Shown here: piece after piece, positions 31,276 to 43,269 of the stretch | Position numbering within the stretch: the first letter of the stretch is position 1 | Layout: every line of letters starts with the position of its first letter | Assembly (NCBI RefSeq): GCF_023856365.1 | Contig: NC_064547.1 | Location: 23,620,168-23,684,167, forward strand | Length of the DNA stretch: 64,000 nt | DNA from: Brienomyrus brachyistius | Lineage: Eukaryota > Chordata > Actinopteri > Osteoglossiformes > Mormyridae | Direction of reading: 5' to 3' | Notes under the pieces: generated by a model | Told to the model about the DNA's origin: nothing | Database searches by the model: none | The model's input: only the letters and a program-made list of their open reading frames with translations | Translations under genes and position numbers: made by a program

Positions 31276-34200
31276 CCTTGTGCTGAATAGGCTGAAGATA
31301 AGGCACCTCAGAAGACATTTGGATGGATGGAATACATGTTTGTGTGCTTTTTAATATATTTATCATTTTAAAATCTTTTAGCGGCCAGCATTGTGCAAAT
31401 GCCAAATGATGTCCAGCTGGTCCCATTTCAAATTTATAAAAGTCTTTTGTGCCAAAAGATTGGTTTAAATAAGTGCAGGATGGGGTAGATGGAAAACTCT
31501 TTTGATGTAACATTACTGATGGTAGAATCATTAGAGCTGTTTGCCGATTGCATTAAATAACATTTCCTATCGCACAAACCCTGAGGTATAGCATTTGTGC
31601 TAAGGGACTGCTGGGTGATGTAACATCACAAAGTAAATGATGACGTGAATCAAATTGATAAATTCTTTGTGTAACCCTTGACATCAACTGCAACTTCATT
31701 ATGCATTCATAGGACATTCATAAGCAGCATTAGCGGCTCTAATATACATTAATAACAAAAATTATATGATAATAATAAACATTAAAGTATTGAGGTTAGG
31801 ATGTTAAGGTATACTTACATGCTGTGGCATTAGCTGATTGGTTGTCCCTGCCAATATTATACATCATATTCCTATTTTTTTTTTACTTGTAGCTATTTCC
31901 AACTCTATATGTGTGAGAGGATTCTTTCAAGTGAGTCCGATCAATACATCATTGAACTGAACCAATTTTCACATTATTGTTTTTAAATCTTGTTTATCCA
32001 TCACCGGCATGGTCTAACCAGTCAGTATGTATGGATCTGACTCACCAGAAGACAAGGGAGCTAATTATTTTGAGATTTATGGACATTTTATTTAAAATAT
32101 GCATTTGCATTTATAGTATATTTAAAGTCTGCAGTATTTTTTAAATGACGGTAGGATGAGTCTGCTGTGTTCTATCCAGTGACTCCCATATTCCCAGAAT
32201 ACCCTGGATGCGGTTTGTTCACATATTAAGAATTTAGTTTAGTGCATATACAAAGTTAACCTTCTCGAGTTTCTGTGTTTATGGGCTTAGATGTCACAGC
32301 AGACTTATTTCACAGTTTTATTTCTTTGTGCATCTGTTTCCAATGACCCCCTTTATTCATTAAAATTACTTAATGGAATCGTGCTGTAATTCTGGTGACA
32401 TGGTCACCTTTTGTCCAGCGGAGCATTGAGTCTGGCTAGGAAGACGGAAGCAGACGGTGCCTCCGCGCTCCGGGAATTACCGAGCCCAGTTATTGCTGAG
32501 TTTAGCCACATACAAGGGCCCCAACATGGGAAGTCGTAAAGCAAGACTCAAAAGAAACAAATTCATAATAAATTAGGAACTGTTGTCCTTCTATTGCTGA
32601 GGGATCGCTTACCTATTAAAAAAAGGCTGTGTGAGGACCCAATACATCCCCCACAGACCCTGTGAGTACATATTTCACACACGACGCACGTGAGGATTGT
32701 AATAGTGAAGCAGCTCATCGGAGAGACATCAGTCTAATGATTGGAAGGGCCGTCACCTGAGTGCCGAATGCGGACAGAAGGTACCTGCAGACCGATCTTC
32801 TGCTACATGGCTGCAAGCATAGCTTGACCATCCACAGGTTAATATTTGGAGGGAATTTTAAAGGTCCCCCGACTCACATGTAATTCTGATGCTTTAAACA
32901 GCAACACAGCCCAGGTCCTTCTCGGAAAGGACAAGCATGGTCACAACTGCCCAAGGCACCCAGTTTACAGAAGCACACTTACCTATTGTTATTTTCATCT
33001 TCTGTAAAAGCCATTAGCACTGGGGTGTACCCCTGGGAGGTGAGTAGGGAGGTATGGGAAGGGAGAGTAAAATCATATATGTGTGTGTCTGAGGTCTGGC
33101 CCCTCTGAACACAACTCGAATGCTACAATCAGTCCCGAACATCCTGCATATATCCCGACATTCCCATCCGATGTCGGCGTCCATGTTTGCCAAGTCTCCC
33201 CAGCAATGCGCAGTCATGTGACTCTATAACTCAGCAGAGGGTGAAGCATAACCGCGCTGACAACAGTGAAAAACCGCAACGTTTGAAGCCGCTTGCAGCA
33301 TATGCTCCTGGGCACCAGTTAAGCACAAGTGACGCCGAGAAGAATTTTTATCCTCACAGCTCTTAACTTGCAAGCTGTGAAGCAAACAAGTCCCAAAATG
33401 CATTAAAGCAAGAAAATTAGATAACACACAATGTGGTCACATGTTAAGGACAGTGATGACCTTTATGAAGAACTGAGAAAGAAAACAAAATGTGGATGAT
33501 AATCCGGCAGACATACCAAAGAGGGTGATCAGGCTGGCTAGCAACAGTGCAGTTATGGTTACTGATCAGTCCTAATAATGGTTTGTCTAATGTTTTGGAA
33601 CCAGATCGTTTGTGAATGCAATTACATGTGTGTTTATACAGAGACGGAGTTCAAATAAGAAACATTTTGATTTGGACTGCAAAATGTAACTATGAAATTG
33701 CATATACCGCATTGAGCATAGCTAATCTTGAACAAAGTTTCTTAGCGAAGCTGACTGATTGTACTGGCTACTATTTAGGAAAAATGACAAAGTAATTATT
33801 ATAAAGCTGAAAGCTTTGACTAAATTCATTCTTGATTCAATGATGTCTTGACATTTTGGAAATATCATGGTCTTTCAAGGGACGTGTTTGTTGTTGTTTT
33901 TTTCTAAAATGATGCAATATGTACTCGTGAAAAATTCAAAGGACTCTGCAGCAGCGGGCTTTTGGCGGCCTGATGACAGCCATTTCACTGCTGTAGAAGC
34001 TTGTCAAAACTGTTGTGTCTATAAGCTTTTATTCACCAAAAGCAGTTTATTATAAACCTTCTAGATTCTTCTGTATGGGTCCACACATAATTAAATACAT
34101 ACTTACCCACACAAAGGTTTACCTTTATGCGTTACATTTAAAACAGATTAACCACATAACATTCTGTATAATATGTTTATTATTATTTAAGTAATCCAAT

Positions 34201-34721
34201 TCCCAAAATTATGGTCACTTTTCTTGATTGCTTACAAATAATATAGTATTATACTATTACTGTACTTATGTGTCAATTAACCACAAACTAAGTCTTAGGT
34301 ACATTTTGATCTCATGTTTATTCATCATTAATGAATTGTGATATATGATTTACCCCATGGAGTATATGTGTTATCTGGTGATTCTGTAAACATTTGTAAA
34401 CTACAGAAGGAACAACTAAGGAACTGCTGAAGAAGCTAGTAATGAATAACACAAGTGAAATGCTGATCTCATGTTTACTCATTATTAATGAATTGTGACA
34501 CTTATTTTATTTCAAGTACATATTTGTTCATGATTTCTTCATAATTTGTACTTCAGTAGTAGCTGAGTTGTTACCAAATATTTGTGCCCAAATATTTAAT
34601 TAAAATTGATTTAATTAAATCTACGGTGTTCCAGAGGTTATCCTGAGGTACATTGGGCATAAGGCATGGAAAATTCCAGACAGAATTCCAAACTATTACA
34701 GGGTGCACACAGGCAAGCGTG

Positions 34722-34725
<4 letters not shown>
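31160..34725. other. Non-coding stretch, nothing recognised
   Basis: A (TG)n run lies at about 31245-31273. No gene or named repeat was recognised in the rest. Confidence 0.45.
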
Positions 34726-34759
<34 letters not shown>

Positions 34760-34762
<3 letters not shown>

Positions 34763-35048
34763 CGTGTAATCATATGTTTTTGGGGACCGCTCATAAATTA
34801 CTATGGGAAGAATGCTAATGCTAACTATGACAACCTTAACCTACCCAGTCCTAACCATAACCATAAGTACCAAAACAAAATACAACAGTTTTTGCATTTT
34901 AAATTTTTTGATTGCAGTCACGGATTTTTTGAAAATTGAGTTTTCCCATATGGGGACCAGGAAACTGGTCCTCAAAAGGAAAAGAAAAACAGATATTCAT
35001 CACGTTTGTGGGGACATTTGGCCCCCACAAGGTAAGGTATATCTGGAC
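34760..35048 (-). mobile_element. GGGGACC-type MITE, copy 2, in a CA repeat
   Basis: This is the reverse-complement counterpart of 10801-11060: outer 'TTTTTGGGGACC' and 'GTGGGGACATTTGGCCCCCAC', inner 'CCTAACCATAACCATAAGTA' and 'TTTTTTGATTGCAGTCA'. It lies between (CA)n tracts (about 34729-34759 and 35049-35088), as if inserted into one microsatellite. There is no coding capacity. The CA tracts generate the overlapping His-Thr open frames. Confidence 0.75.
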
Positions 35049-35089
35049 CACACACACACAGACATACACACACACACACACACACACCA

Positions 35090-37345
35090 AGGTCAATCTA
35101 CAGCCACCAACTCATCTAAATTGTGTTTGGACCGTTAGAGGCCTATAAATGACGGAAAGCATTTCACAACAAATGTTACTCAGTTGTTACATTCTCGCAG
35201 TGATGCATTGACAGCATGTTAATTATGGAAATAAAGAACAAGTAATGTCTACAGTGTTAAAACTGCAGCTGCACATGAAAGTACAAATTGCGGATTAGAC
35301 ATTCAGTAGCCTGAGTCACGCGTGAAAGATTATTTGACAACTACATGTTGTGAAAAATCAGGAGCCGAGCAAAACCAAAGACGTCTCTTTGTTTTTAGGA
35401 GAAAGCATCATTAAGCAAATTTAATTAATTAGCAGATAGAACATACAAGTTGCCATGATCTCAGAACAAACTCCAGAATGATGTGTTTGTAGGCAATGTT
35501 AGTGTGTGACTCTGCAGAGCGGAGCTGGTCGGTAGAGGGGTGCTGAGTTAATAACGACCTTGCGGAAGTCAAGCAGTTGGTTAGGTCTGAGTCCAGCACT
35601 GGACCTGCTGGACGCGGTACTCTGAGGATGCTCACTGAGTGAAACCGTGCAGCATTTGTTGCAAAAATTCAATGGAGTTCCCCAAATATCGTCAATCGGT
35701 TTGACTGGCGGGTGCTTACGGTGTTACGGATGACAAATACACTGTGAACAGTATGGGGGTGTATAACAGGCTTGGGTGGGGCAGGGATCTTATGGACCCG
35801 GGCCAAAGTCAGTGGAGGAGTCATCAGGTACCAGGATTCCTGCTCTTGTGTCCAAAAAGCCCAGGTGTTACTTCCCAGGGCTTATTTCCCAGCCCTAGAG
35901 TCAGTCTCACCCTTTTCTTACTTTCAGCTTCACCTCTCTGTGTTTATAAAGCCTGTTTCCCCAAACACAGTCCCTGCTCCTTCCTCAAATTCTAATCACA
36001 AGGATCTGCTCACCCTCCCAACTGTAGCAAAAACCTTCCAAGGGCTTCCAGGGTTAAACTGTGAGAAAGCAGTCTACATTCAACCAGTATGCCTCCCTTT
36101 CATGCGGAATAACTCTGGCGCATTCCTATAGATGAAATCACAACTAGATTAGAACAACGCTTGAAAACATCGAGCTCTTATTGTTGCTGGGCTATGAATT
36201 TATGTGGCCCATTGGATGGTTCTTAGAGCAATCACCGAATTACACTGTGGCTTGACTGCTACATAAATTACCAGAAGCTAACAAAAATCCCAGCACATTT
36301 CGTTTGTATTAAGGATGGCAGAATCAGATTACACTCCCTGCTTTATTATAGCACTCAACCTGACAGCAGCAGGACTGAATTGGCACAAAGTTTATTTCTT
36401 CATTATGATACAAGAGAGAGGGCAGCCTTTCCCATGAAGTAAATTCGGAGCTACATCACAGCATTGCTAAGTGTTAATAAGGCCTTTACTAGTGAATTCT
36501 GGGAACTGTTAGTTGTACAGATGAATGGCCGTGGTGGCCTTGTGTTGACTTTCTCCTATTAGCTTGCCAAAAGATAAAACATCAAAGAGAACAGCAGACT
36601 AGCAAGAAGCCCCCACCACTCTGAAATTTAAATCGCAGTAAAATGTTTTATTAATTCCAAAAGTCATCAAAAGCATATAGCTTAGCAGGTTAACAAACTA
36701 CTGTAAGTTATTACTGCTGGACAGGTTTGTGTGTTTGATTTAAACGCCCTTCCTGCTTAACCCAAATACTGTACATTAATCTAAGCTTGAAAAAAGGTGA
36801 TTTCTACAACAAATTGACGTGAGTTTTTATTGACACATTAAGGTCCTCGATGTATGTATATACAGTATGTTCTTAAAAAGAATGTATTCTCAAAGTTAGA
36901 CAATCTTAACAGCATCTCAGGGTAAAAGAGCTCCATAGCATGGAGATGTAAATTCCTGACATGTCTGCGGAAGTGATATATATATCGATCATTTATGACT
37001 GAGGATTATCCTATAATAGCATTGTCATAACGGGGATAAAAACGTAGAGCGGTTTGAAAATATGGAAAGGTTCAATATTGATTTCCAAGAGGAAGAATAA
37101 AATATGAGACTAGAAGCCAGGCAAATATTATTTGCACAAATATTGTGTAAATATTAGCAGGTCTAACCTCTGGTAGATTATCAAGGTGAACCACTTTTAA
37201 ATTGAATCTCTCCATGTCCAGCAGATATTCAAGATGCAATTTTTTATTCATTATCTAACACATTACATGGTTCCAGGAGTATTTTATATAGCTAAGTAAT
37301 TAAAAGCACAATGACAGCATCATATCACTCCCTTGGGCAGCATCT
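35090..37345. other. Non-coding stretch; possible conserved segment
   Basis: No gene was recognised. The part from about 36180 to 36560 is repeat-free with balanced composition and could be a conserved non-coding element, which is a weak inference. Frames 35744-36131 plus show no domain. Confidence 0.35.
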
Positions 37346-37346
37346 G

Positions 37347-37485
37347 CAGTGCAAAGGGGTCTGATCTAAGTTATTTTGAACACAGTGTGATTGTTGGTGT
37401 TGCACATGGAACATCAGAAACAGCTATTCTCCTGGGATTTTCACAGACTACAGTGTCTAGGGTTTACACAGTTGAATGCCATTTA
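37347..37485 (+). pseudogene. Tc1-like transposase N-terminal fragment
   Basis: The DNA reads 'GGGGTCTGATCTAAGTTATTTTGAAC...GTGTGATTGTTGGTG...ATCAGAAACAGCT.TTCTCCTGGGATTTTCAC', which resembles the first helix-turn-helix exon of a common fish Tc1 transposase (SDFERGVIVGAR...ISETAGLLGFSRTTVSRVY). The frame is short and the rest of the transposase is absent. Confidence 0.55.
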
Positions 37486-37772
37486 CCACGTTATATCTGC
37501 TATAAATGAGGTCTGACAGTCAGCAGTTTGGTGTATGAGTTTTCAAAGCAACCTGCAGCAGCTAGCAGAGTTACAAAGAAGCCAAGGAGTTAGTGCCTGA
37601 ATTGCAGTTGCTCAGTGGTATGTAACAAAATGTGACTCACCTTTGTAGTTCTGTTTGCAAATTGCAAGTTCATTACTTGAAAGTGAAAGTCTTTAGTCAG
37701 GATGTGTTTCCAACCTTCTGTATAAAGAAGTAAATGAGCAGAGCAATTGCTAGGTTAACACTACCCTCTAGC

Positions 37773-38893
37773 TACACTTTATGGACAAAAGTATTTGGTC
37801 GGAGCCGTGAATCATGTCATGCTGTACCTGAGTTAACCGTGTTCCAGTACTGCAAGCTGGAAATCCATTTAGCAATACCAGGGACCTGTTTCAAAACACA
37901 GGATTTCTTGCTTAGCTGGATAACTTTTTGGGTTTAATTTACCCCAGTTTAAATGGCCTTTATCTTTTTCAATTTACATTTAGAACAAACTACCTTAAAT
38001 CCAACAAGTTATCCAGCTAAGCAGGAAATCCCGCTTTCTGAAACAGGCCCCGATTCTAGCCTGGTTTATTGTTAGTCATTTTTAGCAATATTAGTTGATA
38101 ATCACACATTACATGGGTTATTGCACATAAAAACACCATAGAAACATGTACTCAGATAGTGGTCAGACAGTACTGCGTATACAACCAATTTAATGAACCA
38201 CAAATAAGAAGTAAATGCTACTAAACAGTATAAAACTACAGCTTTAACTTCTGTTGATAAAGGGCATAGATACCTTAAATTCTGAGCTCGGGGTTGTGTG
38301 GATTCCTCCAACTTTTTGAGTAGGAATTTTGGCTTCAAGGGGTGTTCCAGTTGAAGAGTTACAAAGTCAAATGGAATGCAGCCAATGGGATGGAGTTGTC
38401 TTCCAGGGGTTGGGCTAGGCCCCTTACTTCCAGTGAAGGGAACTATTAATGTTTCAGCATACCAAGATATTTTGGATAATTCTATGCTTCCAATTTTGTA
38501 GGAACAGTTTGAGGAAGACCCTTTTCTGTTCCAGCATGACTGTGCCCCAGTATACAAAGCAAGGTCCATAAAGCCATGGTTGAGTGAGTTTGGGATGGAA
38601 GAACTTGACCCCATCGAACACCTTTGCGATAAACTAGGATGGAGATTTGGAGCAAGGCCTTCACGTCCGACATCAGTGTCTGACCTCACAAATGCGCTTC
38701 TGGGTGAATGGGCAAAAATTCTAATTCCACTTCAAAATGTTGTGGAAAACGTTCCCAGAAGAGCGGCAGCTGTTATAGCTGCAAAGGGGGGACCAACTTT
38801 ATATTGATGCCTATGGATTTAGAATGGGATGTCATAAAGGTTCCTGTAGATTTAACGGCCAGGTGTCCCAATACTTTTGTCCATATAGTATAC
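37773..38893 (+). mobile_element. Tc1-like transposon, rearranged copy
   Basis: Inverted ends share ATGGACAAAAGTATT: the left is at about 37781-37795, and the right (AATACTTTTGTCCAT) is at about 38870-38884. The right half holds the transposase C-terminus. A catalytic block near 38500-38550 ([20 protein letters not shown]) is followed by a frame from 38580: MSEFGMEELDPIEHLCDKLG and, at the end, RRAAAVIAAKGGPTLY, the usual Tc1 C-terminus. The N-terminal half is missing, and the block normally reading WPAQSPDLN is deleted between ELD and PIEH. A palindromic MITE sits in the left part. It is of the same family as the minus-strand copy at 62884-63860. Confidence 0.85.
37880..38051. mobile_element. 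Palindromic MITE nested in Tc1 remnant
   Basis: The arms GGGACCTGTTTCAAAACACAGGATTTCTTGCTTAGCTGGATAAC (from 37880) and the near complement ending CTGAAACAGGCCCC (38038-38051) pair over roughly 55 nt around an AT-rich loop. It is non-coding and lies inside the Tc1 left part, so it arrived later. Confidence 0.75.
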
Positions 38894-38899
38894 AGTTGT

Positions 38900-40305
38900 G
38901 GTACAGTATATGACATGATTATGACAAAGTGTCGGGTCCCCAAAGATTTTGAGAAGAATATTGCTCTCCATGTTATTTGGCTGTTTGCTTATTTTTTGAC
39001 TAGTTCTTATTTTCATGTTTCATTTGTGCATCAAAAACGGCTCAGGTGCAGTGATCTCGCGATTCAGCCATGACTGGCTTTTTCCAATCAGCATCCACAG
39101 CAGGAAAATCAATGTCAACACCACTGAAACTTTGCACTCAGCTTATTAATTACTTGATCAGTTGACTAACTTAAGCCTTCAATGAAAGACCTTTACTCTA
39201 TGTTAGAGAGTTTTCTGCTGAGTGTCTCCACTCTGCCGGGGAATATACACCCGGAATTGTGTGTGTTAGCAGATTTACTCATGGCTTAAAAGCAAACTCA
39301 CATTCCAAGTAATATAAATGTCATATTTAATAGGACCAAGATACTTGAACGTGCACCAAAATATAAGAACCTGAAATTTAGCAGTTAACTAAAATACATT
39401 TATTTGAAGTTTTTCTAGCTATCATACCTTATCATAATTACTAATTGAGCCCTGTCCTTTTAAACTCCTGTGACTCTCTTGCTAAGCTCTTTTCAGGATA
39501 ACTATGGGGCAAAAGCAGATGTATCCTGTTGTTTTTTTTAGTTTTTTATTGCTATATTATACTGTAGTTGGACATGGTTACCTATAACCCTGGCAGAAAC
39601 ATTACAATACCCAGCTGCTGGTTTTGGACAGAGATATTGGAAGGCTAACAGAAATAAATATAAATAAATAAAAATCCCAGGCTACTGGCCTGTATCTCAC
39701 GTTATTGCACATTATTGCCTGTGTTGGCAGAATGAATGGCATGTTATGGACAACATGTGGAGCTTTTACCTGACTGGTACTTCAGGTGATGGGGTATTGC
39801 CTCTCTATTATGATTAAACATTTCATAACCTCTACTTTATAAAGCTTTGACTGTGGGGCCAAGACCTGGCTTCTGCTCACTTTCACATTATTCCTAATAT
39901 GTTTTTTGACTGTGTACATTTCTGCAACATACCGATTAAGATGAGCATTAGGACTTGCAGGTATGTGCAGGTATATGGAGACAAAGTTATTTGTGTCATT
40001 AGAGAAGACCGATGCAGAATTAATGTACCTTTAATCAGTATTTACGTGCAATAGTCCCCCTGTAGATGCAGCATTTCAATTACACAGTGCTGTTTATAGA
40101 GTACTGCTCTAAGTGCTGCTTTGGGGTTGCGCTCTGTTCCTTGTTCTCTAATTTCCAATGAAAGTTGTTATATTCGATTTAATGATTCACCTGACTCTGT
40201 GTTAAAAGAAGTTACAAATAATGCAAATGGTCAGTGAATCCAAAATAGTATGTAACAAAAGACAGTGTATTTGTTTAATGACCAATGAAAAAATGAGAAA
40301 AAATC
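38900..40305. other. Non-coding stretch, nothing recognised
   Basis: AT-rich sequence without a domain-bearing frame or a repeat that I recognise. Confidence 0.45.
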
Positions 40306-40307
40306 TA

Positions 40308-40720
40308 GTAACACTTTACTTAAGGCCATGTTTTTAGTAATTTATAAATACATTGATAACAAATAACTAATGTATTCACAAAGCATTAATAACATGCTTA
40401 TAACCATTTATCAAAAGGCACATTATAGCCATGTGTATTATGCATTATGGATGCTTTATGAAGCTCTCATCTATAATGCACTTCACATACCTTTTTAATG
40501 CATTATAATGGTCGGTATAAGTATTATGGATGCTTTATACTGCTTTATAAAGGTAACGATAGTGCATTATAGACGAGAGATTTATAAGTCATAATGCATT
40601 ATAAACAGTATAATGGTTATAATGTGTTTTATATTTTATGTGTTTTTATAAATACTTATAGCCATGTTTATGAATGTGTTTATAAATTACTAAAAACATG
40701 GCCTTAAGTAAAGTGTTACC
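40308..40720. mobile_element. MITE with about 40-bp terminal inverted repeats
   Basis: The left end GTAACACTTTACTTAAGG continues through 'CCATGTTTTTAGTAATTTATA'. The right end is its near-perfect reverse complement (TATAAATTACTAAAAACATGG then CCTTAAGTAAAGTGTTAC). The interior is also partly palindromic, with many TTATAATGCATTATAA-like words. There is no coding capacity. Confidence 0.85.
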
Positions 40721-40721
40721 A

Positions 40722-41264
40722 AAAAGCTTATGCATAATTGGTTTGGCCGTTTGGGTAAGAGCAGTGCATCGGAAAGTGCTAGATTTCCTTTCCGTCAGTG
40801 CTGCCTTCTTCCCTTCACAAAAATCCAAGACAGCTGGCTTGAGTCTTGCAAATGAGCAGCATGCATGTGGCAATTAACTGGAAGGAGAAAGAGATGGAAA
40901 GTTTGGAAAAAGTCGCTCAGGGCTGCAGTTGATTTATATTTTATAATATATTACATTTTTTAAATGTTGTTATATTTATGAAATTTAGAATTGTTTTTGG
41001 TATAATATTGTGTTTAAATGACACAATTTAATTCTGCTTCTAAGGTGTCTTTTAAAGGTATTTGTCAGTTGGGTAGTAATGACCTTTCTGTTACTAAGTA
41101 ACAAATTTAAAAATGGTGAAAACTGCATAGAGCACAAACAAACATACATATGTCAGTGTGGGCCGGTTAGAAAAGTTAAACAAGGCTTACATACATTCAT
41201 TTATCCATATAATGCCCTGAATCATTTATTGGGTAACAAATGGCTGTCTGTCCTGACTACACTC
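40722..41264. other. Non-coding stretch, nothing recognised
   Basis: No gene or named repeat was recognised. Confidence 0.45.
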
Positions 41265-41265
41265 T

Positions 41266-41500
41266 AAAAGATAATAAGATAATGTTTGAGAAAATACTTC
41301 TTTACACAGCGTGTAGTTAGACTATGGAATAGTCTTCCTTCTAGTGTAGCACAAGATAAAACCCTGGGTTCCTTTAAATCAGAGCTACAGTAGATAAGAT
41401 TTGAACAACCCTGAGCTATTAGTTAAGTTCTCCTCAAATGAGCTTGATGAGCCGAATGGCCTCCTCTCATTTGTAAATTTCTTATGTTCTTAAATAATAA
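41266..41500 (+). pseudogene. LINE 3' end with ORF2 C-terminal remnant
   Basis: One plus frame around 41289-41390 reads KYFFTQRVVRLWNSLPSSVA followed by QDKTLGSFKSELQ and then stops. This is the typical C-terminal block of CR1/L2/Rex1-type non-LTR reverse transcriptases ((R)V.LWNSLP...). The following 'GAGCCGAATGGCCTCCTCTC' and 'TTCTTATGTTCTT' look like a LINE 3' UTR and terminal repeat common in fish. It is strongly 5'-truncated. The clade is not determined. Confidence 0.65.
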
Positions 41501-42460
41501 ATCATGTCACATTTCAACAGATGGACTTCGGCAAACTCCAGTGACTCTTAAAAATGTTTCATATATTGTTCTATTATATACAAAAAAATGGTTAGTAGAA
41601 AAATAGTCGCTGCACCAGGTACATAGTTTAAAAGTCGCGTAATTAGTAATGGGTTTATTTGGGCCATAACATACTATAAGCCAATCAGATTGTCTTCTCC
41701 CATTCCCTTTAAAAATCCGGTGCACTTGTACCTTGGGAGATTGCTGTTATAACGGCGGATTTGCCAGGTCGTAGAAATTAACATTTCTATGCAGAGGAAA
41801 CAGATCTGCTCATGTGTGAAGTGAAAGTGTGCAGGCAAGCCATATACGGCAATAGCTGGATTCCACCAGCTTTATTATTATTATTATTATTATTTATTTA
41901 TTTATTTTTATTACAGCAATCTCCCCTGATACATTCCAATACCTACTTCGGTACACCAAAACCATAGATAATAGCAGACCCCATATATAACACGGTTTTC
42001 TTGGTAAAGTTTAATTGATAAATAACAGAGAGCAAGACATTAAATACCAACATTAAATACAGGTTTATGTTGATTAATAGCACAATAACTTTCCACTGAC
42101 TCCAAATAGCAATGCACCAATAATGCATTGTAAGACCAACACGCCCAAGGGTACATTTGCTGTTTAAACAACATGGGCACTGCATGGGAAAATGAGCACT
42201 GCGCCGGGCTCATGCTAGCAAAGATCCCTGCGTCACACCTGGCGGCGGTTTGCACTGGATGCAAAATAGGGCCCAAGGTCTTTTGATTAATCAAAAAGCT
42301 CTCAGACTCCAATAGCTTCACTACAATGAACCGCTAAAAGTGGCCATATTGAATGTACAGTTCACCCTTTCGCTTTGTGGATATTAGGAGCACAGCGCCC
42401 CCCCCCCCCCCCCCGATCTGTAAAAACACTTAGGTGTATTTGGACCCCATGGTGAGTGAA
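41500..42460. other. Non-coding stretch with TTA and poly-C tracts
   Basis: A (TTA)n tract lies at about 41872-41910 and a run of C at about 42398-42414. Minus frames 41507-42321 show no recognisable domain. Confidence 0.45.
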
Positions 42461-42465
42461 AAGTT

Positions 42466-43269
42466 ATGCGAAATGTGAGATACAAAGATCATTGCAAGAT
42501 CATTGTGAGATATCAACTGAGAAGCTGCGGTAAATGCACTTACTGTTCTCCAAACCAGCACTGTACATATATTTTATGCATGTATGAGTTACTAAACTTT
42601 TTGTGTGTGTCGTCTGCCGGCCGTCGCATGTCGTCTGTGGCTTTCACAGCTCAGCACCCACAACATCTTTTTAAAGAAGAGATATTGTGGATAAACAAAA
42701 AAAAAGTTGCTGGTGTGGTGGTACCTTTTCAGTTTAAAGTCCGACGTGTAACAGACTGATGCTGTTCGCCGTAGACTCTGCCGAAATATATGCCAACTAA
42801 AACTGGAAATGCTGCAAACTTATTTCACCGCAGGAAGCATTGGCTTCCAGTAAAACATACAGGATGCAAGTGCTTACAGTCACAGACACCAGCAATTCGG
42901 GTTTCCACTTTTAATTTTAAGAAATTGCATTCTGCATTGGTTCAAAACGGGACACAGCATTTTATTTTTCAATACGGAATGGGTGGCAACTCAACCAGCA
43001 ACGTCAAACCCATTTCCTGGAACAAGCAGCGAGGCAGCCAGAGAACACCCAGCAACAGCAATACTGTCAGTGGTTCCTACTGTCATGCCCTACGACAAAA
43101 AGATCATTATTGTATTTATTCGGATTTATTTACAGTAGTAAAATTAGATTTCAATTTGCAGTACATTCAATCTGTTGTCTTTTATCATGTTCTGGATCGT
43201 TTAATGGGTATTCAAAATGGAGTCTTTAAGTACAGAAATAATAAATATCGTGCTGATTATCAATATTGA
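42466..43269 (+). pseudogene. Possible BED-finger/hAT-like fragment
   Basis: Two neighbouring plus frames (97 codons from 42466, 159 codons from 42790) are linked by a short third-frame stretch at 42761 (AVRRRLCRNI). Put side by side without repair, the 42761 piece carries a C-x-x... motif and the 42790 piece carries TGNAANLFHRRKHWLPVKH. This recalls the BED finger pattern C..C...TGN.SNL..HL...HP of ZBED/hAT transposases. Downstream, KQRGSQRTPSNSNTVSGSYC is low in recognisable structure. A poly-A-signal-like AATAAA lies at 43440. No catalytic block was seen. If correct, it is a frameshifted N-terminal remnant. It could equally be chance. Confidence 0.35.
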
